A stretch of DNA of 64,000 nt, taken from Colias croceus. Its lineage: Eukaryota > Arthropoda > Insecta > Lepidoptera > Pieridae. This document shows positions 12,001 to 24,310 of the stretch, piece by piece (positions within the stretch are counted from its first letter, which is position 1; each line of letters starts with the position of its first letter). The stretch is taken from assembly GCF_905220415.1 (NCBI RefSeq), contig NC_059540.1, forward strand, positions 1,557,501 to 1,621,500, in the 5' to 3' direction. Under the pieces are notes generated by a model that was not told where the DNA came from, searched no databases, and saw only the letters and a list, made by a program, of their open reading frames with translations. Both the position numbers and the translations under genes were made by a program.

Positions 12001-13032
12001 TATTTCGCAATAAAAGGTAGCCTATGTTCTTTCTCAGGGTCTAAAGATTGGTGCCAAATTTCATCAAAATCGGTCCAGTAGTTTATGCGTGAAAACCATA
12101 CATACATACATACATAATTACAAACCTTTCCTCAAACACATAATTACAAAGAAAAGCTTTCGTTGCTTTTTCCCGTTTTTGCAACATTTCATTGTAGCTT
12201 CGCTATTATTATGAAAAGGCTTTTAATTTTTTTTTCTCCGCTTTGCAACATTTTTTATTGCATAACTCTTTGCTCCTATTGGTCGAAACGTAATGTTAAC
12301 CTTTCTCGGTAAACTGACTATCGAACTCAAAATTACATTTTCAATTCGAAAACAGTTCCCTTGATTAGCGCGTTCAACCATATAAACATTGTGTTTATTT
12401 GCGTAGATAGTCTTTAAACATACTGAAGAACAGAAATGAAAATAAAAAATAACAATGACGTACATAATTATACTAAATATTTATTCCACAGGCACGTCAA
12501 CAAATAATATCCAACCTGCTACAAACAGAGAACAACGATCTCACAGCCTCTGAGATGGAAGAAATAGCAAAACTAACAGACGGCTATTCCGGTGCTGACA
12601 TGAAGTCGCTCTGTTCTGAAGCCGCTATGGGACCAATACGGGCTGTGCCGCTGTCGCAAATTATCAGCATTGATAGGAATAAGGTAGGTTTAGATTTTTT
12701 TTATATTTAGAGGGTAGGTTAATTAAGAGTAAAATTTCAAGGTCTCGTCCTGGCAATACCGCCACATCATAGAGGCGACAATTTTAGTTTCACTTCTAAC
12801 ATGTATGCTGGACAAACACATTACCAAAATTTTACAGTACTTTAAAAATATAAAATAATATTAATGTGAGATTATTAATTATTTGATTATCGTAATTTTA
12901 TTTTCATTGCAGGTACGCCCAGTAAATGCTCAAGATTTTAAAGCTGCACTACAACGCGTGCGACCCAGTGTGTCACAGGACGATTTAGGACAGTATGTGA
13001 AGTGGGACCAAACGTATGGACAGGGATTTTAA
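9029..13032 (+). CDS. Fidgetin-like AAA ATPase (FIGNL1-like)
   Basis: Ten exons: 9029-9123, 9205-9360, 9460-9945, 10210-10322, 10563-10718, 11025-11158, 11388-11502, 11818-11930, 12492-12683 and 12913-13032. They give 1,680 nt (559 aa). The N-terminal half is polar and charged, with a KRTLGASRKAQAKF stretch just before the ATPase. The AAA domain starts at about residue 284 (GWEDIAGL). It has Walker A GPPGTGKT at 326-333, Walker B VIFIDEID at 381-388, sensor-1 GATNRP, and the arginine-rich RRRLVKRLY. The C-terminus has the Vps4-type extension ending WDQTYGQGF. The family includes microtubule-severing fidgetins and FIGNL1, which acts in RAD51-dependent recombination. The sequence fits FIGNL1 better than fidgetin or spastin, but orthology rests on recall. 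Introns 7, 8 and 9 carry repeats. A poly(A) signal lies at 13,042. Confidence 0.93.
11522..11719 (+). repeat. CTAG-ended interspersed repeat in FIGNL1 intron 7
   Basis: It runs from CACTACATAGTATAAAACAA through AAAACTACGCAACGGATTTT to GGGCGAAGCTGCGGGCGG and CTAG. Copies lie at 29,870-30,066 and, reversed and interrupted, at 2755-3085. Confidence 0.75.
11968..12125 (-). repeat. CTAG-ended Helitron-like repeat with CATA microsatellite, FIGNL1 intron 8
   Basis: The minus-strand copy starts CTAGCGGTCCACCCCGGCTT and carries TTTCATCAAAATCGGTCCAG. It ends next to a CATA tetranucleotide run at about 12,098-12,116. Lep1-type elements often sit next to microsatellites. Confidence 0.65.
12745..12825 (+). 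repeat. Short interspersed repeat shared with GTPBP1 intron 9
   Basis: It contains TGGCAATACCGCCACATCAT and AGTTTCACTTCTAACA, which match blocks at about 62,886-62,995. The full ends are not defined. Confidence 0.5.
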
Positions 13033-13041
13033 GTGTTTTGT

Positions 13042-13047
13042 AATAAA
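13042..13047 (+). promoter_or_regulatory. Poly(A) signal of FIGNL1
   Basis: AATAAA begins 10 bp after the FIGNL1 stop codon, so the 3' UTR is probably very short. Confidence 0.55.
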
Positions 13048-13711
13048 TTATTATAAATGGAAAATATTTTGTTTCATTTTTAAATGTCAGGGCTACCAAA
13101 AACCCAAGTTTTATTAATTCATGGAAATCAGTCAACTCAGGTCAACTCTATAGTCAGTTAATGATCAGATTATTTCAATTAAACACTATCAAACATAGAA
13201 ACACGGTATAGCCTTTGAAATGATCTATTTTTATCAACAAGATGAGATAAATACGATAAGACTGCAGCTTTCACAAAACTTTACTATTGGTTGAGTTTAC
13301 TTTATTATTGTGTATTTATTTTAGTTGCTACAATGTTGCCAATTTTTGTTAACCAGCCTTTGCAAGTTGCAACATTAGGCAAAACTGTCACTGCCAGTTC
13401 TGACTTTTGTATATTGACACTTGACAGTCAGTCGATAACATCAAAATTCAAACATGTCAAAACAAACCGCGGAATTCTGTATTCCTGTAGCGGAATCGTA
13501 CAAATCATGAAAATATGTGAAATTATCCTATTTTTATGTGATTTATATGAACGAAAATATTATGTAAAACACGAAAAAGTGAAGAGTTAATACACAGAAT
13601 GAAATAACAATATACAATAATAAGAATCTATACTAGTCATTGACTAAGTTGACCAACTATAAAAAATATTTGTAAATAAAAAAGACGCGTATTATTTCTC
13701 ATTATATTAAA
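13048..13711. other. FIGNL1-POLH intergenic region
   Basis: No convincing gene. An open frame at 13,291-13,590 begins at TTG and shows no family resemblance. The POLH promoter and 5' UTR should lie here. Confidence 0.45.
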
Positions 13712-16700
13712 ATGGATCCAGAAAACAGAGTGGTTGTTTTAATTGATATGGATTGCTTTTATTGTCAAGTCGAAGAAAAATTAAATCCAGATTTGAAAGG
13801 AAAACCAATAGCTGTTGTGCAATACAATCCTTGGAAAGGAGGCGGGTAAGAAAACTGAATATCATTGTATTATAAACCTTTACAAAATATTTCTATACTG
13901 TCTGTTATAAGTGAAGTTACTTGCTGAAATATCTTGCCCACTTGTTAAACCACTTAACATCATTTCACAGCATAGACTGCGGTAAAACTGTACATTATAG
14001 GGCGTGGAGTTGAGAGTCGACAATTTTTTTGTGGTTAGCTATTGTCCTATGGAACCCAAATCTGAAATTTCACACTAAGGAAACTTTTAGTTTTTGAGTT
14101 ACGAATTTTTGAAAATCGGAACATTACTATAGAAAGTTACTCCATCTTGTTTTTGTTACGCATATTTATTATTTTGTCAATGTCAAATTTGGCGTAAAAC
14201 AATTCGAGACGCTCCGCTCGCTGCGCTCGCTCCGCTCGGTTGTCAAAAAGTCTAACATAACCTAACCTAACTTGTTTCGAGTTCGGAGAGTTTTTTTTTT
14301 TCGTAAAAAGTTAAACAAAATAAATTAAGTGTCAAATTTGGCTATTCATTTGCATTTCACGTAAAACAATTCGAGACGCTCCGCTCGATTGTTTAAAAAA
14401 AGTCTAACATAACCTAACCTAACTTGTTTCGAGTTCGGAGCGTTTTTTTTTTCGTAAAAAGTTAAACAAAATTAATTACTCTACTTAATGGTTAGAAATG
14501 TTGTACCTACTTGAAATGAATCACACTAAGCAGGTAGGTACTGTGTGTCAGGTTGACATTGACAAAACAATAAATATGCGTAACAAAAACAAGATGGAGT
14601 AACTTTCTATAGTAATTTTACGATTTTCAAAAATTCGTAACTCAAAAACTAAAAGTTTCCTTGGTGTGAAATTTCAGATTTAGGTTCCATAGGACAATAG
14701 CTAACCATAAAAAAAATTACGACTCTCAACTCTACGCCCTATAATGTACAGTTTAGCCTAGACTGCATCTCAATCATTTTAATAAGAATTACCTATCATG
14801 TTTTGCCAGCAGAATGATCCCAAAGTCATAAGTTTTGTATGTTTAATATAGGATCATAGCTGTAAATTATGTAGCGAGAGCAATGGGAGTCTCCAGACAC
14901 ATGAGGGGTGATGAAGCCAAGGAGAAGTGTCCAGAAATACAGCTACCTTCTGTTCCTTGCCAGAGAGGAAAGGCAGACATCACAAAGTAAGTTTAATAGT
15001 TAAAAAAACAGATTTGGAATATTAACTACCTAATACCTAAGAGGATGTATTTATAAACAACATAAACTAGGTACATTATTGCATAACATTTCAAATTTTC
15101 TACAATATTGATATCTATATTTTTTTCGTAATTTTATATTGTTTATTCAGATACAGAGACGCAGGAAAAGATGTAGCTAAAGTTCTTCAAAGGTTTACTA
15201 CTTTACTAGAAAGAGCATCCATTGATGAAGCTTATTTGGATATAACCGCACCTGTGAGTTTTTTTTAATGGATAACTTATATTTTTTTAAATCATTACAA
15301 AAAATATTGTGTATGTTTTATTCTTATTAGGAATTAAATCTTATAAAAAATTACTTATTGAGTGTTAATTTGGACAGAAGGCATAGAGGCCTTTAAATAT
15401 AATTAAAATGCCATACCATGCATGCCATACAAGGGAACAGGTTTAAACTAATTATCTATTCCAGGTACAAGAAAGACTCAAAACACTAAACATAAACACA
15501 ATAACAAGTGGCATGATGCCCAATACCTTCGCACTCGGCTACCAAAGTATACACGACTTTGTGTCTGACGTACACAATTATGGTGGTGAGTGTATGGAGT
15601 TTGATATGGAACACGCAAGCCGCCTGCTGGTTGGTGCGGTTATCGTGAGCGAGATTAGAGCTGCGGTGTTTGAAGAGACAGGTTAGAATAGTATTTATGA
15701 TGCTTTTTATTCAAATTTTAAAGCTGCAAATTTAGATATCTAACAGAATTGACAGTGGTTTCTAAAACGAAATTCTTTCATCCTATCTGGAATGTGTAGC
15801 TTTTTGTTCCAAGCTATTGATTTTTCTTTAAGTTAATCTCTCACGCGTCCTACTATAAAATACAGATTTAGTTACGCGCGAATAACGTGCGTAGGACGTG
15901 CGAAGGTTGTAGAATTTTTCATTTTGAACATCATTGCTAGATGCTGCTATTACAAAGTAATTAATATCTATCAATCACAGTGAAAAAGCTTAGATTCATT
16001 TATTTATTAATTATTTATATTTTTAAACAATTTTACCCATTTTACCATTCATATTTCCATATTTCAGGCTACCAATGTTCAGCTGGGATCGCACACAACA
16101 AAATTCTCGCGAAACTCGTTTGTGGAATGAACAAACCAAACAAACAGACAGTTTTACCCAAACACTCCATTAATTTGTTATACAAGTAACTATTATTTTA
16201 TTTTTTTTGCTCAATTTTAAAATATGTATTACACATTTTGTACACCTTGTTACTATGTATGTATTACACATTGTTACTGATTTTCAGAACCCTTTCCTTA
16301 AAGAAAGTGAAGCACTTGGGTGGAAAATTTGGAGATATTGTGTGTGAGACATTGAAAATTAAACTAATGGCGGAACTTCAGAAGTATACGGAAAAGGAAC
16401 TGCAATCTAGATTTGATGAGAAAAATGGGTAATGCATTTAAACATCTCGGGTTTTCTAATCCATACTAATATTATAAATGCGAAAGTAACTCTGTCTGTC
16501 TGTTACTCAATCACGCCTTAACTTCTGAACCAATTGGCATTGAATTTGGTATAGAGATATTTTGATATCCGAGAAAGGAAGGCTACTTTTTACCCCGAGA
16601 AATAGGATAGGTTTTATCCCGTAAATCCCATGGGAACCGAAACTGTGCGGGTTTTTCTTTGACTGCGCGGGCGAAGCCGCGCGTGGAAAGCTATGTAATG

Positions 16701-19289
16701 TTATAATTTCCATTTAATTTTGTATCACATATAAGCTGTGAATAATAACTACTGTCTTCAATGATTAAATGCACACACATTCATTTTTTTTTAAGTTAGG
16801 ATTAGGCAAGCTTCGCTTCGCCTGATGGAAAGCGACAAGCGTGGTTTACTATGGAGCATGTTTGCCTAATAAGTGTCTATTCACATTTCTCTTGAATAAA
16901 TCCAGCATAAATTCATGTTCGATCTTTGCTATAAATCTTTAATATGAACTATGAACATAAAAATCTACAGGACACACATTATGTTATAACATCTACCTCA
17001 TTGTAAACGAAAAAAAATAACAAGTCTATTCATATTCCAGAACGTGGTTGTACAACATAGCTCGCGGCATCGATCTCGAGCCAGTGCAAGCGAGATTCAA
17101 CCCAAAGAGCATTGGATGCTGCAAGCAATTCCGCGGTAAATCCGCCCTAACCACCTTAGAAAGTTTGAAGAAATGGCTCAAAGATCTTGGAGACGAAATC
17201 GAGGATAGGTTAGAGAAAGATGCAGTGGAAAATAACAGGTGTCCAAAGCAAATGGTGGTTAGTTTTTCTACACAGATGCCAGATGGAAGGGATACCAGCA
17301 GTTCCAGGTCATATAATTTTGGTTCAGAGGACGATCTGTGTGGGGAACTGTTCTCTGCTAAGGCATTGGAATTGTTGTTGGATAGTGCGGAAGGGTGTAA
17401 GCCTAAAGGTGCGTATGGTTTTGGAGCTTAGTATGTCTTTTTTATTAAGATCAGCTCCGAATTAAAAAAAAATATGTTTAATCTTTCAATCAACACGTTT
17501 TTTTTTCTAAGTAACACTTAGTGACATATCACACTAGCGGATTGCGAGCGGTTTCAAAGCGGAGCGGGCGCGCAACGAACACGCCGCGGATGCGCAGCGA
17601 ATTCGTCGCGGACGCGCAACGATTTCGCTGCGAATAGAAGCGTCGACGTCAATTTGTATACTCTCGCACAAAATCCAGCCATTCCGCCTTGCCTAACTTC
17701 CATTCAATATTTCCATCGTTTCTGTGGCACTCAATTTTTTAACCGTACTGTGGAAATGCACTTACTTAACTAAAGATGTAATAACAACTGGAGTTGTTAA
17801 AAAAGGTGCTATAAAATTGAATTACTAGGACTTTTAGAATGTACCATACATTCCAGAAGTATGTAACAACTGACCAGTATAATCTCTCCCATAGCAACGT
17901 ATGATAAAAAGAATTTTTGTGAACCTAATTATGAGCAAAGTGATAGTGAGTTACTGGTTGCTTGATAAAATTTTCTATTCACTGCTATTTATCTAATAAT
18001 AAGATAGCCCTGTTTTAGTTAAGTAGCTTTAACATTTATTTCATTAAAAAACACAAGTTTTAAATAAAATAATCATCTATATTATGCCAAAAAAAAACAG
18101 AAACTAAAATTTTTACAGAAGTTAAACCCATATGTAATTATTTTCAGATGATGAAGCAAATAGAAAGTTAAAAGCTCCGATAAAATTTCTCGGTATCAGT
18201 GTGGGTAAGTTTGAAGATAATGACTATAAGAAAACCAAGAAAATAAAAGATTACTTTAGCGCGGGCACTTCTAAAGGAACAAGTGATGTTAAAGAGAATA
18301 TTAAACCAATTGAATCCACAACTGAGAAAACAACATATGATAAAAACGCAGGCGGAAAAGAATACATCATAAAGAAATTCTTTAAACAAGAAGATAAATT
18401 GAAGACCAACAAAGAACTTACAAATACCGAGAAACCAATACTGGAGTCCAGTTTAGATAAACAAGAATCCTTTTTCGCGAAGTTTTTAAATGGTAGTAAA
18501 GAAGTAGACGCAAAAAATAAAATTGATAGATCAACTACACCAGTTTGTAAGGTCGTTACTTGTGGAAATGAAAGTAGTAACGATACAGATTACTCTGGAT
18601 CCACAATTGATGACGAAATAAATAAAAGTGCCGCGATGTTTGAAGACGATCCGGAAGAAGTTGATAGAGTCAGTAATATGAGAAAATTACTTAACAGCAC
18701 GATTGTACAAAATGTAGAGACGAGAGGCAGTTTTCATGATGATGAAGATAAAAACGTCAAAAATGAAAATGTTCCAGAAAATAATATAGAAACGATACAA
18801 TGTTCTGAATGTGGAAAAAGTATAACTTTAGATATGTTCGACACGCATGCTGATTACCATCTCGCTCTAAAGCTGAGAGATGAAGAGAGACAACAATTCC
18901 GGAAAGAAAAGGAGAGAATGAATCCTATTGATAAAACTAAAAAGCAAGATGAGAAAACAAAGAAGCAAGACATTCCAAAAATTGAAGTTAAATCTATAGC
19001 GAATTTCTTTGTCAAAGTAGATGATAGTGTACCAAGTAAAATGTGTTCTGAATGTGGTAGGAAAGTGCCGGTAGAGAAATTTGCGGAGCATTTAGATTTT
19101 CATGAAGCACAGAGACTAAGTAGAGAAATAAATAGGCCAGTAGCCAGTACGAATAGTAGAGAATTAATGGCGCCAGTAATGAATAATAGACCAGAAACAA
19201 GTTCAGCAAAGAGAAAAAGAAAATCAACATCGCCAGTTAAGAAACCGAAAGTGCCGTGTAAATCAATAGATTTGTTTTTTAGGCAGTGA
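13712..19289 (+). CDS. DNA polymerase eta (Y-family translesion polymerase)
   Basis: Eight exons: 13712-13845, 14852-14986, 15151-15253, 15465-15681, 16068-16185, 16288-16428, 17041-17408 and 18148-19289. They give 2,358 nt (785 aa). The catalytic core has LIDMDCFYCQVE (Asp12, metal ligand, and the Y-family D-x-D-C-F-Y block) and ASIDEAYLD (Asp115, Glu116). It also has the palm/thumb blocks AGIAHNKILAKL and LGGKFG, then a little-finger region. The enzyme copies past UV lesions. Exon 8 alone encodes the long regulatory tail. This has two C-x2-C-x11-H-x3-H ubiquitin-binding (UBZ-like) fingers at about 624-643 and 705-724, several I-x-x-F-F type motifs, a basic KRKRKSTSPVKKPK stretch (nuclear localisation), and a terminal KSIDLFFRQ resembling a PCNA-interaction motif. 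Intron 1 holds a 778-bp fold-back element. A poly(A) signal lies at 19,415. Confidence 0.95.
13981..14758. mobile_element. Fold-back MITE with about 200-bp inverted repeats and 8-bp target duplication
   Basis: The left arm (13,981 to about 14,190) starts GGTAAAACTGTACATTATAG. The right arm (about 14,550-14,758) is its near-perfect reverse complement, including AGAAAGTTACTCCATCTTG and AACTCAAAAACTAAAAGTTT blocks. The middle holds a direct duplication with AATTCGAGACGCTCCGCTCG. TAGACTGC flanks both ends (13,973-13,980 and 14,759-14,766). An 8-bp duplication suits hAT-type transposition. It lies wholly in POLH intron 1. Confidence 0.9.
16460..16694 (+). repeat. Helitron-like nonautonomous repeat in POLH intron 6
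   Basis: It starts TCCATACTAATATTATAAAT, then GCGAAAGTAACTCTGTCTG and GTTACTCAATCACGCC. It ends GCGGGCGAAGCCGCGCG with CTAT where CTAG is expected, so the 3' tip is mutated. The close relative at 19,615 keeps CTAG. Confidence 0.75.
17530..17655. repeat. GC-rich patch in POLH intron 7
   Basis: The block is strikingly rich in CG dinucleotides (GCGCGCAACGAACACGCCGC, then degenerate repeats of CGCGGACGCGCAACGA) against an AT-rich intron. It looks like a degenerate interspersed repeat; no coding sense was found. Confidence 0.4.
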
Positions 19290-19414
19290 TATTTGTAGTA
19301 TATTTATGTGTAAAAGAGGCCATGTAAATCAATAATGTTTTATGGTTGTAGGTAATAGGTATATGAATTTTCGAATATTATATGAATTTTATATATTTGT
19401 AAAACAAAGTGAAT

Positions 19415-19420
19415 AATAAA
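19415..19420 (+). promoter_or_regulatory. Poly(A) signal of POLH
   Basis: AATAAA lies about 126 bp after the POLH stop and is followed by a T-rich tract. Confidence 0.6.
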
Positions 19421-19614
19421 CCAATGGATTTTTTATTCTCGTCTTTTTTATTATCCTTGTACTGCAAATTATTTAGTTATAGTTTCATAAAATAATGTTA
19501 TAATTTATAAAGGTCGTTATTTATCGTACAAGATTTGGGCATTTACCTCTATACCTAAAAGCTCAGAACAGAATAAAATTAGGTAATTAGAACAGGTTGG
19601 AGTTCCAACAACAA

Positions 19615-19847
19615 TCCATACTTAATATTATAAATGCGAAAGTAACTCTGTCTGTCTGTCTGTTACTCAATCACGCCTAAATTACTGAGCCAATTTTCAT
19701 GAAATTTGGTATGGAGATATTTTGATACCCGAGAAAGGACATAGGCTAGGTACTTTTTATCCCGGGAAAATGACGCAATCCCACGGGAACGGTAACTATA
19801 CGGGTTTTTCTTTGACTACGCGGGCGAAGCCGCGGGCGGAAACCTAG
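19615..19847 (+). repeat. Helitron-like nonautonomous repeat between POLH and RpL10
   Basis: It starts TCCATACTTAATATTATAAA, with the GCGAAAGTAACTCTG head, a TCTG microsatellite, and GTTACTCAATCACGCC. It ends GCGAAGCCGCGGGCGGAA, then CTAG and T. It is closely related to 16,460-16,694. Confidence 0.8.
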
Positions 19848-21874
19848 TAATTTATAAAAATAGCGTTTCTTGCTACTAATTAACAAAGTGCTCGTGCCGT
19901 GCCGTGCTCGTGTACGTCGTCGTCGTACAGTACGTATCAAAACTAATCGCTTATTTTGTATAGGTAGTTAATTATGTTATGTACGTACTACATAATATAA
20001 TTTATGAGTTTTCTTTTAGAGTGGTTCTCCGTCGTCAAGGTTCTTTATAAATGCTTTGAAAACTTTGACATCCAGATTCGCACTGTGTGCGAGACGCGGG
20101 ACGTGATTTGCCGGGACGCGAGACATGTACACTGTACACTAGCGCGCGAATAATCAAATCAATAGCACAATATACAGATACATACAGTAAGGAAACTTCA
20201 TACAAAATTTTCGAAATGGCTCCCCCCCCCCATAAAGCGTGTTTACGAGGGTATTGAGGGGGATCGATAGTAGCGGGTGACACATCCACAGATTTTGAAT
20301 ATAGTATGGAAAAAAGTTTAAAGTGATGTCAATTCACATTAAATAAATATCGATTGTTTCAGTTTGTAGCCCTTTCAATAAATATATTTGTAAATACCGT
20401 ATCTGACTACAAGTTAAAATGAGAGTATTTTTTAATTTCTATAGATATGCATGAGTTTTTATTTTCTATCAAAATGATAGCTACAAATAGTCAATATTAG
20501 GAGTCCATTCTGTTTATAGATCGCATCTATTTATACGCAATCTAGAAGAGCACAAAAATCTAAAAAAATTGAAACCTAAAAAAATCTTGTTTAAATTTAT
20601 GTGCATAATTACGTAAATATTAGGGAAGAAAAAGATAGATAATTATTATAATTATTGTATTTTTATCGATACGTGGCGTCTCCACTTTGTCAAGCACTAA
20701 GCCCGTCAAACTATTTTCTTTTTCTTCCTAAAACAAGAAGGTAGAGGTTCTATGCTCGTATAATAATATGTAATTTTAATTTATTTTTGCATATTTTGTG
20801 TTTTTTAATTTAATTTAATTTATCGTTTTAAAAATAATTTAGTAGGTATACCTACATACAAGTATTGTAAATTCTGGTTTAAAATAATTATTGAATATAT
20901 GTATAATACAAATATCAAGCATTATAAATAATTTAGGTACATTAAATAGCCTTCGGCGTCCATAACAAAACAAGATTTCGAAATATTATATAGCACTGAT
21001 AAAAACGTATTTATTTACTTTTACAAGCTATTCATATTTAGGCTACACCATTTTTGTATTTTAACGGGTTTTAATCTCAAAATTACCACAAAATCAACTG
21101 TGAAAAAAAGCAAACAGAAATATACAGGCCGAATTGATAACCTCCTCCATTTTTGAAGTCGGTTAAATATCAAAAAGGTAACAGCCCTATAGCTATACGT
21201 CATAATTTCATCGCAGGGGCTTAGTTTCCTAACTGTATGTACGTAGCTTTTTGGTACGTAGTATATATCTGTCAACTGTGTCAATAGGTTGTGTCGCGCG
21301 CGTCCCCATACCAAACAGACGCAACAAATGAATCCTGCGCATTCGGTGAGCGCTCATAAAGCATTGTGATTCTTGTACTTTTACTATCTACTCTTGTCTT
21401 GCATTACGCTCATGCATGCTCCATGTAAAATGTTTTTAACAATAATAACTTTACACAGACGAGTCGTGTTCATTGTGGGAAATATTCTCATTTATTGCAG
21501 ATGTGAAAGAAATATGTATATGCATAATACTAAGTCTTCCTAATGCTTTTTCGTATATTTTATCAGTCATTGTTGTTCAGGTAACCTTTGTACAGTTAAA
21601 TGAGAGCAGGATATGTATAAAATATTGATAGCTTGGTGTAAGAATATTTAACTAAATTATTTTGAGTTTTCAAATAAAATAGGTCCAGTCCAGAAGCACC
21701 ATGCACTCCCTAATAACTTAATTTCTCAAAAAAAAAATGAAAGCTATAGCATAGCATAGATATTAACATAATACTATACAAGGCTATAGTCATTAATGAA
21801 AAACTTAAGTGAGGTCTGGTTACATAGAGTCAAAAATATCAGTAATAAATAAAACACAATAATATAGTACAAAG
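19848..21874. other. POLH-RpL10 intergenic region
   Basis: About 2 kb of mostly AT-rich sequence with no convincing exon on either strand. It includes GCGCG-rich patches near 20,085-20,150 and 21,290-21,310, and a run of ten C residues at about 20,222-20,231. Confidence 0.5.
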
Positions 21875-21888
21875 TTTATTCCTCCGCA

Positions 21889-24159
21889 CTAAATGCTGTA
21901 GATTTCATTCTGCACCTTCCTCCAGGCGTCCAGGGGTCCGTGCTCGGGCCTGTACTTCACGTTGCAGCCGTCGTTGGCGAAGCGACCCTCGTCACGCAGC
22001 CTCTCGAACTCCTCACGCTCGTACTTTGTGAAGCCCCACTTCTTGGATACGTAGATCTGTGAACGAAATTATTGTACTCGTAAAATCGTTGTATGAAACA
22101 AAAGTAGCTCCTTAACTGGAAAGTATTCGGAATCACATGTAACATTACTGGGATGGGCACAGCCAAAAATAAAACAAGATTAATGAAAGTTATTTCTTGT
22201 CTTTTCTAATATTAATAGTAAATTACAAAGTACATTTTTTATTTACCACACAGCCCAAGAAATATTAAAACTAAGATGGAATCAGTATGACTATAACAGC
22301 TTATGTATAATAACGGAAAAATATTCTACATAACATTTTTAGGGTAGTAATTTAAGTACAACTCCATATTAGTTTGACATTTTGGTTACAAAAATTATTA
22401 AACACTAACATATATTATAACGAGGCAACATACAAACCCATATCCTTCGCAATTCCGGGTACAATAACACATTTAGTAGTTAAGATAACACAAGTTCTTC
22501 GCACTCACCTTCTGACGACCAGGGAACTTGAACTTGGCACGCCTGAGCGCCTCAATGACCTGCGCCTTCCAACGGTCGCTGGAGCGCACCGACATGATCG
22601 GCTGTCCGATGCGCACACGCGCTACCGTGCCTTGCGGCTTGCCGAACGCACCACGCATCCCAGTCTGGAGCCTGTGAATACGTTATAATATAATTTCTAG
22701 CAAAGACAATTCTTACAGATATAAAATATCTATAAATGACGAAAGTCTACTTGAATAAATAAACATTTTAGTTTGCCATGCACCAAACTCGACAATTTTT
22801 TCACTCAACTAATAATAATACCTTGTTTAGAAAAAGGACTTTTGTATCCTCAAAATACAGAAAAAATTACCCCTAGGAAACTAAACCAAGTATTTTTATA
22901 GCTAATGTGTTATCCTGGTACATAATCTACATCAATGCCTAGTATCATGAAAATCTGTTCAGTAGTCTTCATGTGAATAACAAAGATAAATCAAAGATTC
23001 TTATAAACTTTCATATTTATATTTTACTAAAATCAATGGAATTACTTAGTATTGGTAAGTCTGCTACTTTTAGATTTCAAAAACTTCTGTATCACTTAAT
23101 TTGTGAAATACGGCACAGACAAATATATGATATTTATTTGGATTAAAAAAATTTTCCCACATTCTTTTACCACATTATTGATAAAGATAACAATTCAATA
23201 AATATTTAAGACCAAAAGAGTTAATGATATGAAAAGACAAACATTACTATCCTCCTAATAGTCAGGTAGTAGCCAGTATGTATTGTTTTAAAGTTAATGT
23301 TATATTACAGTGAAATAACTACAATGTTTATTCCGATAATTCAAAGTAAATACTTTACAATACAGCAGGCGGGAAGAACAATACCTTGCCTATGGACAAG
23401 AAACGTTGACCAACTGTTTATTGTGCCATTTATTCCATTTACTTCTAGAAATGAAGTTATTTTCTTATCATTATCATGATTTATGATGATGAATCATATA
23501 AATAATGGTGCAATAATTCATGACATTAAAATCATATTACAACTTGCACTTAAAAAGTGCAATGATTCTTTTCATGATATGAATTTATAAAAAAAGAATT
23601 AAAATTTAACTGTCAAGTTACAAATTAATAAGATCACATTATTCAATTAACACACACATGCATATTTTACCACTTTACTGTGACTTGACTAGTAAGAACA
23701 TTACATGAAAACAAACCTAAGTAGAGAATAGCTTTTAAATTTGACTCACCTATCAGCTCCAGCGCACGATAACATTTTGTTGATGCGGATAACGTGGAAG
23801 GGATGCAGCCGGATGCGAATGTGGAACTGATCTTTACCACAGTTCTTCACGAGGTACTTGTTGCAGCAAATACGGCCGGCTTCCAGAGCCTCCGAGCTGA
23901 GCTGCTCGTACTCATCGGACACTAAGTGCACGCATAGCGGGAAATCGTCCACCGCCGCCTTCTTCTTACCCAAGTCGAAGATACGGATCTTCGGGTCTGG
24001 GACACCACGACAGAACCGGGATTTTGGGTACGGTTTGTTTTTACAATACCGATAACTGAAATAAAATAGACAAGCCGTTAATAAGTCACGCTTTCACCAA
24101 AATATATGACGAAGAAGTAACATAACCAATGTTTACCATCTTGCTGGTCGGCGCCCCAT
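21889..24159 (-). CDS. 60S ribosomal protein L10 (uL16, QM)
   Basis: Four coding exons in transcript order, 24159-24137, 24055-23750, 22671-22509 and 22056-21889, give 660 nt (219 aa), the usual insect length. The protein starts [20 protein letters not shown]. It contains RIFDLGKKKA, the SAEALEAGR-like motif [40 protein letters not shown] across a splice (partial: MLSCAGADR), and GAFGKPQG. uL16 completes the peptidyl-transferase region of the large subunit and is loaded late in cytoplasmic maturation. A 30-nt 5' UTR exon at 24,316-24,287 (donor AAG|GTGCGG) is inferred, with the second UTR piece beginning at 24,165. A TTTATT (AATAAA on the minus strand) at 21,875-21,880, nine bases after the stop, suggests a very short 3' UTR. 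Confidence 0.97.
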
Positions 24160-24310
24160 TGTGCCCTGAAATATACAAATAAAAACACTTAGTACCACAG
24201 AACGTTACTATAATATTAATATGGATTAAAAATAGTAATATAATATTACGATTTCAATGGATAAATAAAATAACAACAATCCGCACCTTCACAGTGACAC
24301 AGAGACGTCG

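Noticed and set aside
13291..13590. 99-codon frame between FIGNL1 and POLH
   Set aside because: Starts at TTG and has no recognisable motifs or splice support; probably chance in the POLH promoter region.
18867..19230. Minus-strand hydrophobic ORFs within POLH exon 8
   Set aside because: Antisense of a Lys/Glu-rich coding exon naturally gives Phe/Leu-rich frames; not genes.
22374..22688. 104-codon plus-strand frame
   Set aside because: It is the antisense shadow of RpL10 exon 3 and its flanking introns.
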